From the NCBI GenBank assembly GCA_030831375.1, contig JAURLF010000023.1, positions 1 to 17,238 on the forward strand: a DNA stretch of 17,238 nt, written 5' to 3'. This DNA comes from Gaiellales bacterium (lineage in GTDB: Bacteria > Actinomycetota > Thermoleophilia > Gaiellales > F1-60-MAGs149). Numbering within the stretch: position 1 is the stretch's first letter; each line of letters begins with the position of its first letter. Shown piece after piece: positions 6,459 to 13,020 of the stretch. Below the pieces are notes generated by a model, which was given only the letters and a program-made list of their open reading frames with translations, did not search any database and was not told where the DNA came from. Position numbers and translations under genes: made by a program.

Positions 6459-7771
6459 TGGCCGTCCGGGATGCCGCGTCCGCCGCGGCGTCCGAGCCGG
6501 CGCCCGGCGGCGGCCCGGCGCTGCCGGACGGGCGCATGATGGCCCGGCTGATCCTGCTCGCGGCGGTGCTCGGCGTGGTCGCGTCGCTCGGCGCCGCCGT
6601 CTTCCTCGCGGTCTCGTCGGCGGGCACCGACCTCGTCTACGACGCGCTCCCCGCGGCGCTCGGCATGGACGCGGCGCCCGGCTGGTGGGCGGCCCTGATG
6701 CTCGTCGTCGGGGCCCTCGTGATCCTCGCGGCGCGGCGGATGCCCGGCGCGACGGGCGCGGGCCCCCTGGGCGGCTTCCACTTCGACACGCCGGTTCGCG
6801 AGGCGCCGTCGGTGATCGTCGCCGCCCTCGGCACACTGATCTTCGGCTTCGCGCTCGGCCCCGAGGCGCCCCTGATCGTGCTCGGCACGATGATCGCGGG
6901 GATCGCCCTGCGCGGTGGCTCGGATGACGCGCGCCGCGCGGCGATGGCGCTCGGCGGGCTCGCCGCGATCGGCGCCGTCTTCGGCAACCCGTTCGTGACG
7001 GCGTTCATCGTGCTCGAGTTCGCGGCCTTCGGCGCGCTGCCGGTGATGATGCTGGTGCCGGCGCTCATCGCGCTCGGCACGGGGTATCTCGTCCAGGTCG
7101 GCATCTGGGGCCTGCCCGGCCTCGGCACGCACTCGCTGACGGTGCCGGGCCTCGCCCCGTACACCTCGATCGGTGTCGGCGACCTCGCCCTCGGCGTCGT
7201 CGTCGCGGTCCTCGCGAGCGCCGCGGCGCTCGCGGCGCGCCTCCTCGGCGAGCGCCTCGACGCGGTCGCCTCCCGACGCGCCATCGTCGGGGTCGCCATC
7301 GCGACGGCCGCCACCGCCGCCGTCGCGCTCCTCGCCGACTACGCCTTCGGCGTCCCGCTCGACCTCGTCCTGTTCAGCGGCCAGAGCGGGATGGGGGCGA
7401 TCATCGCCGAGACGTCGCTGAGCGTCGTGCTCGTCGTCGTGATCGCCAAGGCGGTCGTGTACGGCGTCGCGCTCGGCGGCGGCATGCGCGGCGGACCGAT
7501 CTTCCCCGCCACGTATCTCGGCGTGGCCGTCGGCGTACTCGTAGCGCTCGCGCTTCCCGCCGGCGACGCGACGCCGCTCGCCGCCGTCGGGATCGCCGCG
7601 GCCGCGGCGGCGATGACGAAGCTTCCGGCCACCTCCGGCCTGCTCGCCATGCTGCTGATCTCCGGGACGGGCGCGGCGATCGCGCCGTTCGCGATCATCG
7701 GCGCCGTCATCGGCCTCGTGCTGCGGCTGGCGCTCGACCGCCGCCAGGGCGCCGATCCCGCCGCCGCCTGA
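6458..7771 (+). CDS. CLC-family chloride channel or H+/Cl- antiporter, divergent
   Basis: This 437-residue integral membrane protein has about ten or more hydrophobic segments. CLC signatures appear in degenerate form: GATGAGPLGG near residues 97-106 for the GSGIP region, and FALGPEAPLIVLG near 131-143 for the GxEGP motif, in which the gating glutamate (Glu136) is retained. GNPFVTAFIVLEF (176-188) corresponds to the canonical NAPLAG..FxxE segment, and GGGMRGGPIFPATYLG to the GGxFxP motif. The retained glutamate is compatible with either antiport or a gated channel. The ATG overlaps the crotonase stop as TGATG, implying coupled expression, although the metabolic link is not obvious. The first 25 or so residues are an Ala/Pro/Gly-rich cytoplasmic tail. 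Confidence 0.82.
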   Translation: MAVRDAASAAASEPAPGGGPALPDGRMMARLILLAAVLGVVASLGAAVFLAVSSAGTDLVYDALPAALGMDAAPGWWAALMLVVGALVILAARRMPGATGAGPLGGFHFDTPVREAPSVIVAALGTLIFGFALGPEAPLIVLGTMIAGIALRGGSDDARRAAMALGGLAAIGAVFGNPFVTAFIVLEFAAFGALPVMMLVPALIALGTGYLVQVGIWGLPGLGTHSLTVPGLAPYTSIGVGDLALGVVVAVLASAAALAARLLGERLDAVASRRAIVGVAIATAATAAVALLADYAFGVPLDLVLFSGQSGMGAIIAETSLSVVLVVVIAKAVVYGVALGGGMRGGPIFPATYLGVAVGVLVALALPAGDATPLAAVGIAAAAAAMTKLPATSGLLAMLLISGTGAAIAPFAIIGAVIGLVLRLALDRRQGADPAAA

Positions 7772-7821
7772 GCCCGGCTCGCGGGCGGGCGGCACTGCCG
7801 CGGCGCGGGGACGGGGAGGGT

Positions 7822-7851
7822 CCGCACCCCCGGCCGGAGCCGGAGGTGCGG
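7822..7851. terminator. Strong hairpin between convergent CLC and aquaporin genes
   Basis: CCGCACC (7822-7828) pairs with GGTGCGG (7845-7851), and CCGGC (7830-7834) with GCCGG (7839-7843) around a CGGA loop. This is a 12-bp stem with a single C/A mismatch. It lies between two convergent gene ends and is symmetric. There is no T-tract on either side, so it may be a weak bidirectional terminator or simply an RNA 3'-end stabiliser. Confidence 0.5.
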
Positions 7852-7860
7852 GTCGATCCG

Positions 7861-8610
7861 CTACTCGCGCTCGGCGCCGGCGACGAACCGCTCGTCCTCG
7901 GGGGACACGGTCCGGGTCAGCTTCCACGCGACGACGGCGATCAGGGCACCGACGAGCGGCGCGGCGATGAACAGCCAGACCTGCTCGAGCGCGGTGCCAC
8001 CCTCGAACAGCGCCGGCCCGATCGAGCGGGCCGGGTTGACGGAGGTGCCGGTCAGCGGGATGCCGACGAGGTGCACGGTGGTCAGGGCGAGGCCGATCGC
8101 GATGCCGGCGAAGCCGGGGGCCGCGACGCGCTCGGTGACGAGCAGGATGACGAGCACGAAGGCGGCGGTCAGGACGGCCTCCAGCACGAACGCGCCGGCG
8201 AGGTCGATCGCGCCGTTGTCGTACGAGTTGGTGCCGAGGCCGCCGGTGTAGTCCGTCACGCCGAACGACGAGACGAACAGCTTGAGCAGGCCGCCCGCGG
8301 CGATCGCGCCGACGAGCTGCGCGATCCAGTAGGCGATGCCCTCGCCGACCGGCATGCGCCGACCGACGACCATCGCGAGCGTGACCGCCGGGTTGACGTG
8401 CGCGCCGGAGATCGGGCCGAAGGCGTAGGCGATGCCGAGCAGCACGAGGCCGAAGGCGAGGGCGACGCCGACGACGCCGTTGCCGGGGCCGGCCTTGTCC
8501 GCGCCGATCATCGCCGAGATCCCGAAGACCGCGGCGCCGACGGCGAGGAAGACGAGCATGAAGGTGCCGACCGCCTCGGCGATCAGCTTGCGTGGCTGCA
8601 TGGTGTCCAT
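7861..8610 (-). CDS. aqpZ: AqpZ-type water channel
   Basis: This 249-residue MIP-family channel has six hydrophobic segments and two NPA half-helices: SGAHVNPAVT (NPA at 73-75) and GTSVNPARS (NPA at 192-194). The selectivity-filter positions read Phe53, His180, Thr189 and Arg195, the set found in the water-specific E. coli AqpZ rather than in glycerol facilitators. It should pass water across the cytoplasmic membrane as a tetramer. The C-terminus is a charged cytoplasmic tail (VSPEDERFVAGAERE). The start was taken at the ATG at 8610, 6 nt after a TAGGCC box; MQPRK at 8601 is an alternative start. It is convergent with the CLC gene. Confidence 0.94.
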   Translation of the reverse strand: MDTMQPRKLIAEAVGTFMLVFLAVGAAVFGISAMIGADKAGPGNGVVGVALAFGLVLLGIAYAFGPISGAHVNPAVTLAMVVGRRMPVGEGIAYWIAQLVGAIAAGGLLKLFVSSFGVTDYTGGLGTNSYDNGAIDLAGAFVLEAVLTAAFVLVILLVTERVAAPGFAGIAIGLALTTVHLVGIPLTGTSVNPARSIGPALFEGGTALEQVWLFIAAPLVGALIAVVAWKLTRTVSPEDERFVAGAERE

Positions 8611-8616
8611 GGCGCG

Positions 8617-8622
8617 GGCCTA
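8617..8622 (-). promoter_or_regulatory. Possible -10 box of aqpZ
   Basis: Minus-strand TAGGCC stands 6 nt before the ATG at 8610. It fits the spacing seen at other starts here but lacks the final T, so it is a weak candidate. Confidence 0.3.
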
Positions 8623-8674
8623 CGCCGGCCGGCAGGCCATTCCTGCCCCTTGGAGGCGGACCGATACAGATGCG

Positions 8675-9553
8675 TCAGACGGCGAGCGAGACGGTGCGGG
8701 CGTGGATGTCCGCCGTCGTCGCGATCGGCTCGCCGTAGCCGCCCGACAGGGTCACGACGAGCGGGATGCCGCGCTCCCGTGTCCAGCCGATCGCGCGGCG
8801 GTCGCGCTCCTCGAGGCCGGTCTCCGTCAGGGCCAGGCGCCCGAGCCGGTCGCCCTCCCACGGATCGGCGCCGGCGAGCAGGTACGCGAGGTCGAACGGG
8901 CCGAGCGCGTCGAGGCGGCGCAGCACGTCGTCGAGGATCGCGAGGTAGCCCGCGTCGCCGGTGCGGTCGGGCACATCCACGTCGATGTCGCCCGGCACCC
9001 GCTCGAACGGGTAGTTGCGCTCCCCGTGCACCGACACGACGGCCACGGCGGGGTCCGGTCCGAGCAGGTCCGCATTGCCGTCGCCCTGGTGGACGTCGAG
9101 GTCGAGCACGAGCACGCGTCCCGAGAAGCCCCCGGCGCGGGCCCGGTCGAGGGCGACGGCGACGTCGTTGACGAGGCAGTAGCCGCGGCCGACGGCGCGG
9201 GCCGCGTGGTGCGTACCGCCCCCGAGCGCCGCCGCGGTGCCGTCGCGCAGCGCCGCCTCCGTCGCCGCCACCGTCGAGCCGGTGGCGTGCAGCGTGCGCT
9301 CGGCGAGCTCGGGCGACCAGGGCAGGCCGAGCGCCGCCTCCTCGCGGCGCGTCAGGAGGCCGTGGCGGATGCGCCGCACCCACTCGGCGTCGTGCACGCG
9401 GGCCGCGTCCTCCCAGCTGATCGGCGCGGCCTCCGCCACCTCGACGCCGGGGAGCCGCTCGACGCGCTCGCGCACGAGCCGGTACTTCTCCTGCGGGAAG
9501 CGGTTCGTCGCCGGCAGCGGGAACGTCCAGCGATCGTGCGTGAAGGCCAGCAC
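8675..9553 (-). CDS. Zinc-dependent deacetylase, histone-deacetylase superfamily
   Basis: This 292-residue protein has the arginase/deacetylase fold of bacterial HDAC-like amidohydrolases and is close in size to the short class IV-like members. Catalytic features: GGGTHHA with His115-His116, GYCLVNDVAV (124-133), the zinc ligands Asp153 and His155 in LDLDVHQGDG, the third ligand Asp230 in AGADPWEGDRLG, and the transition-state tyrosine in SGGYG (Tyr273). Substrates may be acetyl-lysine, acetylpolyamines or acetoin-linked acetyl groups; sequence alone does not decide. The GTG at 9553 lies 34 nt after the stop of a 67-residue gene, with no visible SD. The aquaporin gene follows 64 nt after it on the same strand. 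Confidence 0.9.
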   Translation of the reverse strand: MLAFTHDRWTFPLPATNRFPQEKYRLVRERVERLPGVEVAEAAPISWEDAARVHDAEWVRRIRHGLLTRREEAALGLPWSPELAERTLHATGSTVAATEAALRDGTAAALGGGTHHAARAVGRGYCLVNDVAVALDRARAGGFSGRVLVLDLDVHQGDGNADLLGPDPAVAVVSVHGERNYPFERVPGDIDVDVPDRTGDAGYLAILDDVLRRLDALGPFDLAYLLAGADPWEGDRLGRLALTETGLEERDRRAIGWTRERGIPLVVTLSGGYGEPIATTADIHARTVSLAV

Positions 9554-9587
9554 GGAGGGGTCGCCGGTGCGCGGCGCGCCGCGGGCC

Positions 9588-9791
9588 TCAGAGCAGGATG
9601 CGCTCGAGCAGGTCGGGCGAGCAGCCCTGCTCGATCAGCCGGACGGCCTCATGCAGGTCGGCGTCCGAGGCGGCGATCTTCTCCGCGCGCTCGGCGTCGA
9701 GGCCCGCGCGCTCGAGCGTCTCACGGCGCCACTCGACGACCGCGTCGGAGATGCCGGAGGAGGGAGCCTGCTGTTCGGAGGTCGGTGCCAT
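9588..9791 (-). CDS. Small helical protein of unknown function (67 aa)
   Basis: The translation is predominantly helical: an N-terminal flexible stretch (APTSEQQAPSSG), then VVEWRRETLERAGLDAERAEKIA, then SDADLHEAVRLIEQGCSPDLLERILL. The second half has the look of a small UBA-like or helical-bundle domain with DLHEAVxLIExGC as its core. I recall similar short W-R-x-L..AG..A..LA..DLH.A..L...GC proteins as common uncharacterised actinobacterial genes, but no function is known to me. Reality is supported by the compact size, in-frame start 6 nt after a TAATGT box, and position immediately upstream of the deacetylase gene, with which it probably shares a transcript. Confidence 0.75.
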   Translation of the reverse strand: MAPTSEQQAPSSGISDAVVEWRRETLERAGLDAERAEKIAASDADLHEAVRLIEQGCSPDLLERILL

Positions 9792-9797
9792 GGGCGT

Positions 9798-9803
9798 ACA
9801 TTA
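9798..9803 (-). promoter_or_regulatory. -10 box of the 67-aa gene and deacetylase
   Basis: Minus-strand TAATGT, then ACGCCC, then the ATG at 9791. The 6-nt spacing predicts a leaderless start. Confidence 0.55.
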
Positions 9804-9856
9804 CCCCAATCGCCCGCGGGCGCCGTGCGGCTCAACGCGGATCCGCCATTCGCGGG

Positions 9857-9862
9857 TAGCCT
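9857..9862 (+). promoter_or_regulatory. -10 box of the 232-aa gene
   Basis: TAGCCT, then GCCTCC, then the GTG at 9869. It is the same hexamer and spacing as at the thiolase gene and again predicts a leaderless transcript. Confidence 0.55.
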
Positions 9863-9868
9863 GCCTCC

Positions 9869-10567
9869 GTGGACGAGGCCGTGATCGAGGATGTCGCCGC
9901 CCGCGTGGAGGCCGTCGCAGGCGTCCGCCCGCAGGGTGTGGTGCCCGTGGAGCAGCCGCGGCTGGGGGTCGTCTTCGTGTGCGCGGTGCCGCAGGGCGAC
10001 GTGCTCGGCTGGCTCGTCATGGACGGCGCGGGTGCGCCCGTGACCGCGCGCCCGACCGTGCGGCAGGTCGTCGAGCTGGCAGCGATCTGCGAGGCCGCGG
10101 AGGAGGCCGCCGCGGCGCTGTCGGTCGACGAGGCGCTGCCGGCGCTGGCCCGCGCCTGGGAGCTCGCCCGCGACCTCGGCGAGGCCGAGGCGGAGCTGGC
10201 GGCGCACGCGGCCTACCAGGCCGTCGAGGCGCTGCAGCCGCTCGTGCAGGGGCTGCGGGTCGCCGACCCGGCGCACCTCGATCGGCTCGCGCAGGCCGCA
10301 GCGCTCGTGGGTGATCGCTTCGACCTGCTCAAGGAGGCGGCGGGCCAGGTGTCCGCGCGCCTGACCGGGCAGGGCGCCGACCCGCGGGAGGAGCTGGCCA
10401 CCGAGCTGTGGGGCGCGATCCGCCTGCTGTCGCGGGACGGGCCGCCGGATCGCTTCCGCGAGTCCGTGGAGCTTGCGATGGGGCCGGCGCAGGCGTTCGC
10501 CGACGACGTGCTGGCCCGGTACCTTGTGCCGCTGGACGGCGACGACGAGAGGGAGGGGACGGCATGA
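9869..10567 (+). CDS. Uncharacterised protein, Ala-rich and helical (232 aa)
   Basis: I do not recognise the family. The N-terminal third has a beta-rich portion (GVRPQGVVPVEQ, LGVVFVCAVPQGDVLGWLVMD). The remainder is alanine-rich helix, including EICEAAEEAAAALS-like, EALPALARAWELARDLGEAEAEL and SARLTGQG segments, with no transmembrane helix, signal peptide or metal-binding cluster. It ends ELAMGPAQAFADDVLARYLVPLDGDDE. The GTG start follows TAGCCT by 6 nt, supporting both the start and the gene. Its TGA overlaps the ATG of the downstream SDR as ATGA, with a GAGGGAGGGG purine run just before it, so the two are translated together. A scaffold or regulatory partner for the SDR is only a guess. 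Confidence 0.75.
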   Translation: MDEAVIEDVAARVEAVAGVRPQGVVPVEQPRLGVVFVCAVPQGDVLGWLVMDGAGAPVTARPTVRQVVELAAICEAAEEAAAALSVDEALPALARAWELARDLGEAEAELAAHAAYQAVEALQPLVQGLRVADPAHLDRLAQAAALVGDRFDLLKEAAGQVSARLTGQGADPREELATELWGAIRLLSRDGPPDRFRESVELAMGPAQAFADDVLARYLVPLDGDDEREGTA

Positions 10568-11367
10568 GCCGAGGCATCGAGGGGCGCGTGGTCGCGATCA
10601 CGGGCGGGGGCAGCGGCATGGGCCGCGCCATGGCCATCGATCTCGCCTCGCGCGGCGCAAGGGTCGCGATCTGCGGGCGGCGGCCTGAGCCGCTCGAGGA
10701 GACGGTCGCGCTCGTCGAGGACGCCGGCGGGGAGTGCGCGCACTTCATCTGCGACGTGCGCGACCCCGAGCAGATCGATGCCTTCATGGATGGCGCGGCG
10801 GCCCGCTTCGGCGCGCCCGACTCGCTCGTCAACAACGCGGCGGGCAACTTCATCGCCAACGCGATCGACATGTCGCCGGGCGGCTGGCGCGTCGTGATCG
10901 ACATCGTCCTCAACGGCACCTTCTACTGCTCGCGCGCGTTCGCGCTGCGCTTCCCCGAGGCGGTGCGCGACACGGGCTCGATCCTGAACGTGATCGCCAC
11001 CTACGCGTGGACGGGCAACCCGGGCACGGCGCACTCCGCCGCCGCCAAGGCCGGCGTCTGGAACCTGACCAAGAGCCTCGCCGTCGAGTGGGCCCCGATG
11101 GGCCTGCGCGTCAACTGCATCGCGCCGGGCCCGACGGAGACGGAGGCCGCCTCCGCGAACCTGTTCCCGACGGACGACATCCGCGACCGCATGACGGCGG
11201 AGATCCCGCTGGCGCGCTTCGCGACGCTCGAGGACATCACGGACGCGGCGCGGTTCCTGCTCTCCGACGAGGCCTCCTACGTGACGGGCGAGACGCTCAC
11301 CCTCGACGGCGGAGAGTCGCTGCCGACGGGCATGTTCCGCTTCTCGCCGATCACGCCGAAGGGCTAG
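10564..11367 (+). CDS. 2,4-dienoyl-CoA reductase-like SDR
   Basis: This 267-residue short-chain dehydrogenase has the NADP(H) motif TGGGSGMG (13-20). The SDR consensus YxxxK is absent: Lys162 is preceded at -4 by Ser158. Tyr147 lies 15 residues before the lysine and Asn117 sits in IVLNGT. This Asn/Tyr/Ser/Lys arrangement, with the NNAAGNFI segment at 90-97, matches the 2,4-dienoyl-CoA reductase (DECR) subfamily, whose human member uses Asn148, Tyr199, Ser210 and Lys214. It would reduce dienoyl-CoA intermediates during beta-oxidation of unsaturated fatty acids. The C-terminal LTLDGGESLPTGMF is also typical. Start overlaps the upstream gene as ATGA. A short GC palindrome follows 8 nt after the stop (11376-11389) without a T-tract. 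Confidence 0.88.
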   Translation: MSRGIEGRVVAITGGGSGMGRAMAIDLASRGARVAICGRRPEPLEETVALVEDAGGECAHFICDVRDPEQIDAFMDGAAARFGAPDSLVNNAAGNFIANAIDMSPGGWRVVIDIVLNGTFYCSRAFALRFPEAVRDTGSILNVIATYAWTGNPGTAHSAAAKAGVWNLTKSLAVEWAPMGLRVNCIAPGPTETEAASANLFPTDDIRDRMTAEIPLARFATLEDITDAARFLLSDEASYVTGETLTLDGGESLPTGMFRFSPITPKG

Positions 11368-11473
11368 CGCCTCCGGGCGCCGCGGCGCCGTCGAGCAGGG
11401 TGGAGGGGACCAGCCGCGAGCCGTCGAGCGGCGTGATGCGGCCGGCCTCCGCTCCGAGGTCCGCTGCGGTCCC

Positions 11474-11611
11474 GTGGTCCTGCGCGAGGCGGGCTCCGCG
11501 GCCCTCTACGGGCTGATCGCGGTGCTCGCCGTGCTCCCGAGCCTCGTCGCGCTGGTGGCGATCGCCGTGCCGTCCCTGCGCGGGCTCGACCGGGCGCCCG
11601 ACCGCGCCTAG
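11474..11611 (+). pseudogene. Possible remnant of a membrane protein C-terminus, or a 45-aa single-TM protein
   Basis: The 240 bp between the SDR and the toxin gene contain one coherent coding signal. From a GTG at 11474 to TAG at 11611 the frame encodes VVLREAGSAALYG, then a clean hydrophobic helix (LIAVLAVLPSLVALVAIAV), then a basic-polar tail (PSLRGLDRAPDRA). The frame is open back to 11369, but that part (GRRGAVEQGGGDQPRAVERR) has no membrane character. The look is of the last transmembrane segment and tail of a transporter whose front was deleted; a functional small membrane peptide is the alternative. Its stop shares CTAG with the convergent toxin gene. The rest of the interval shows nothing else. 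Confidence 0.35.
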
Positions 11612-11922
11612 GCGCAGCCCGTCGCGATCCCCAGCGCGCGGCAGGCCTCGCGCATCCGCCGGGGCGTCAGCGTGCAGATGCGCTCCTCGAAGCGGTCGTG
11701 GGGGATCAGCGCGATGTTGTCGTGCGAGAGGACGCAGGCCCGCGGCATCCCGTCGGACTCGTCGAGCGCGACCTCGGTGGCGATGCCGCGGACGCGGGAG
11801 GTGGCCGGCACGCAGATCACGCGCCGCACGTGGGGGATCGTGGTGTCGCGCATCAGCACGAGGTACGGCCGTCGCTTGGCGCCTTCCGGCGTCGCCCACC
11901 AGACCTCGCCGCGGCTCACCAT
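11608..11922 (-). CDS. mazF: MazF/PemK-family toxin (mRNA interferase)
   Basis: This 104-residue protein matches the MazF/PemK fold: N-terminal RGEVWWA (residues 4-10), RRPYLVLMRD (17-26), VPATSRVRGIATEVALDE (38-55, with the conserved Thr/Ser-Arg), and MPRACVLSHDNI (59-70) with the conserved Asp-Asn-Ile. The members known are ribonucleases that cut mRNA at short sequences; the cut site cannot be predicted. The ATG at 11922 overlaps the antitoxin gene by 7 nt (ATGGTGA), the standard coupling for such modules. In-frame extension further upstream only runs through the antitoxin gene. The stop shares CTAG with the plus-strand remnant. Confidence 0.92.
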   Translation of the reverse strand: MVSRGEVWWATPEGAKRRPYLVLMRDTTIPHVRRVICVPATSRVRGIATEVALDESDGMPRACVLSHDNIALIPHDRFEERICTLTPRRMREACRALGIATGCA

Positions 11923-12182
11923 CCGTCGAGCTCCCGTTGGGCGCGATCGGAGATGCGGCCGAACTCCTCCTCGGCGTCGCCGACCGGCGCCCGCGCGTAC
12001 CCCGCGTCGATCGCGGCGTCGATCCGGGCCGTCTCGTCGGCGCGCAGCCACAGGTCGATGGCCGCCTGGACCAGGTCGGTGCGCGTGCGGACCGATCCGT
12101 CGGAGCCGCCGTCGGCGAGGTGCTCGTCCATCGCCGCGATCATCGCCTCGGGCAGGCGCACGCTGATGGGGCGGGATGCCAT
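11916..12182 (-). CDS. Ribbon-helix-helix antitoxin of the MazF module
   Basis: This 88-residue protein begins with an RHH DNA-binding domain: the short beta strand RPISVRLPEAM (4-14), followed by helices AAMDEHLADGG and RTRTDLVQAAIDLWL, ending about residue 47. The remaining 40 acidic residues (DETARIDAAIDAGYARAPVGDAEEEFGRISDRAQRELDGW) are typical of the toxin-neutralising tail, with DxGYxR and a terminal W. It should dimerise, bind its own promoter and hold the toxin inactive. The tandem repeat CGTATGAC at 12201-12220 is the probable operator. The ATG overlaps the stop of a small upstream ORF as TGATG. Confidence 0.9.
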   Translation of the reverse strand: MASRPISVRLPEAMIAAMDEHLADGGSDGSVRTRTDLVQAAIDLWLRADETARIDAAIDAGYARAPVGDAEEEFGRISDRAQRELDGW

Positions 12183-12217
12183 CAGCGGCGCTCGGGATCT
12201 GTCATACGGATCGTCAT
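12182..12217 (-). CDS. Putative leaderless 11-codon upstream ORF coupled to the antitoxin
   Basis: From an ATG at 12217 the minus strand encodes MTIRMTDPERR and a TGA whose last base is the A of the antitoxin ATG (TGATG). The ATG stands exactly 6 nt after the TAGGCT box at 12229-12224, the same geometry as the leaderless genes in this window. If that is the promoter, this mini-ORF is the first thing translated and the antitoxin is reached by termination-reinitiation. It may be a chance ORF. Confidence 0.45.
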   Translation of the reverse strand: MTIRMTDPERR

Positions 12218-12220
12218 ACG
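12201..12220 (-). promoter_or_regulatory. Tandem-repeat operator of the toxin-antitoxin module
   Basis: The minus strand carries CGTATGAC twice (12220-12213 and 12208-12201) with a 12-bp period. RHH repressors typically bind direct or inverted repeats of this spacing, one dimer per repeat. The repeats cover the predicted transcription start, consistent with autorepression. They also lie inside the mini-ORF. Confidence 0.6.
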
Positions 12221-12223
12221 CAC

Positions 12224-12229
12224 AGCCTA
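12224..12229 (-). promoter_or_regulatory. -10 box of the toxin-antitoxin operon
   Basis: Minus-strand TAGGCT, then GTGCGT, then ATG at 12217. Placed immediately upstream of the repeat operator. No good -35 seen. Confidence 0.5.
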
Positions 12230-12261
12230 CCGCCGGCAGCGCGCGCCGGGCGCCCGCGGCG

Positions 12262-13020
12262 TCACGCGGGCAGCGAGTAGCCGCCGTCGATGATCAGCGT
12301 CTGCCCGACGACCATCGCCGACTCGGGCCCGGCCAGCCAAGCCACGGCGTTGGCCATGTCCTGCGGCTCCACGATCCGCCCCGCGGGGGTCTTGTCGCCC
12401 ATCGCGAGCATCTCGTCCTTGTTCGGGAAGTGCTCCAGGGCGTCCGTCGCCACGACGCCGCCGGAGACCGCGTTGACGCGAATCCCCTTCGGCGCCAGCT
12501 CGACGGCCAGGTAGCGCACGCACGCCTCGAGGGCGGCCTTCGAGACGCCGACGAGGGTGTAGTTGTCGAGCACGCGGAAGGAGCCGAGCGACGAGATCGC
12601 CACGATCCCGCCGCCGCCGCGCTCCTCGATCAGCGGCGCGGCGCGCTGGGACAGCAGGAGCAGCGCGCGCGCGTTCGTGTCGAGCGTCCAGTCCCAGTGC
12701 TTCTCCGTCAGCTCCATCACGGGGCGGATCACGCCCGACGCGGCGTTCGAGACGAGCAGGTCGAGGCCGCCGAGCGCGGCCGCCGCCTCGTCGACGAGCG
12801 CGTGGCAGCGCTCCGTGTCGTCGATGCGGCCCTTGATCGCGTGGCCCGTGCCGCCGCGGTCGCGGATCAGCTGCAGGGTCTCCTCGGCCGCGTCCGCGTT
12901 GCGCAGGTACGAGAAGGCCACGGTCGCGCCGCGGTCGACGAGGTCGAGGGTGATCGCGCGACCGATCCCGCGCGAGCCGCCGGTCACGAGCGCGAGGCGC
13001 CCCTCGAGCGAGCCGCTCAC
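12262..13020 (-). CDS. fabL: Enoyl-ACP reductase, FabL type
   Basis: This 252-residue SDR has GGSRGIG at 14-20. Instead of YxxxK it shows the enoyl-ACP reductase spacing Y-x6-K: Tyr154 and Lys161 in NYTLVGVSKAALE. The segments SNAASGVIRPVMELTEKHWDWT (91-112), ISSLGS (142-147), VNAVSGGVVATDALEHFPN (182-200) and TPAGRIVEPQDM (211-222) resemble Bacillus subtilis FabL closely, as I remember that sequence. It would reduce trans-2-enoyl-ACP with NADPH in fatty-acid elongation. FabL proteins are known to be poorly inhibited by triclosan. The GTG start at 13020 overlaps the stop of the 70-residue gene as GTGA, which fixes the start. Confidence 0.9.
   Translation of the reverse strand: MSGSLEGRLALVTGGSRGIGRAITLDLVDRGATVAFSYLRNADAAEETLQLIRDRGGTGHAIKGRIDDTERCHALVDEAAAALGGLDLLVSNAASGVIRPVMELTEKHWDWTLDTNARALLLLSQRAAPLIEERGGGGIVAISSLGSFRVLDNYTLVGVSKAALEACVRYLAVELAPKGIRVNAVSGGVVATDALEHFPNKDEMLAMGDKTPAGRIVEPQDMANAVAWLAGPESAMVVGQTLIIDGGYSLPA

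Noticed and set aside
6350..7927. 525-residue minus-strand ORF opposite the CLC gene
   Set aside because: Composition is almost entirely Arg, Asp, Glu, Gly and Ala with no fold signal. The plus-strand frame is a clear multi-helix membrane protein.
7846..9171. 441-residue plus-strand ORF over aqpZ and the deacetylase gene
   Set aside because: It spans two recognised minus-strand genes and the gap between them, with low-complexity composition.
11376..11389. Palindrome GGCGCCGCGGCGCC after the SDR gene as an intrinsic terminator
   Set aside because: Short GC-only palindromes are frequent at this base composition, and there is no T-tract.
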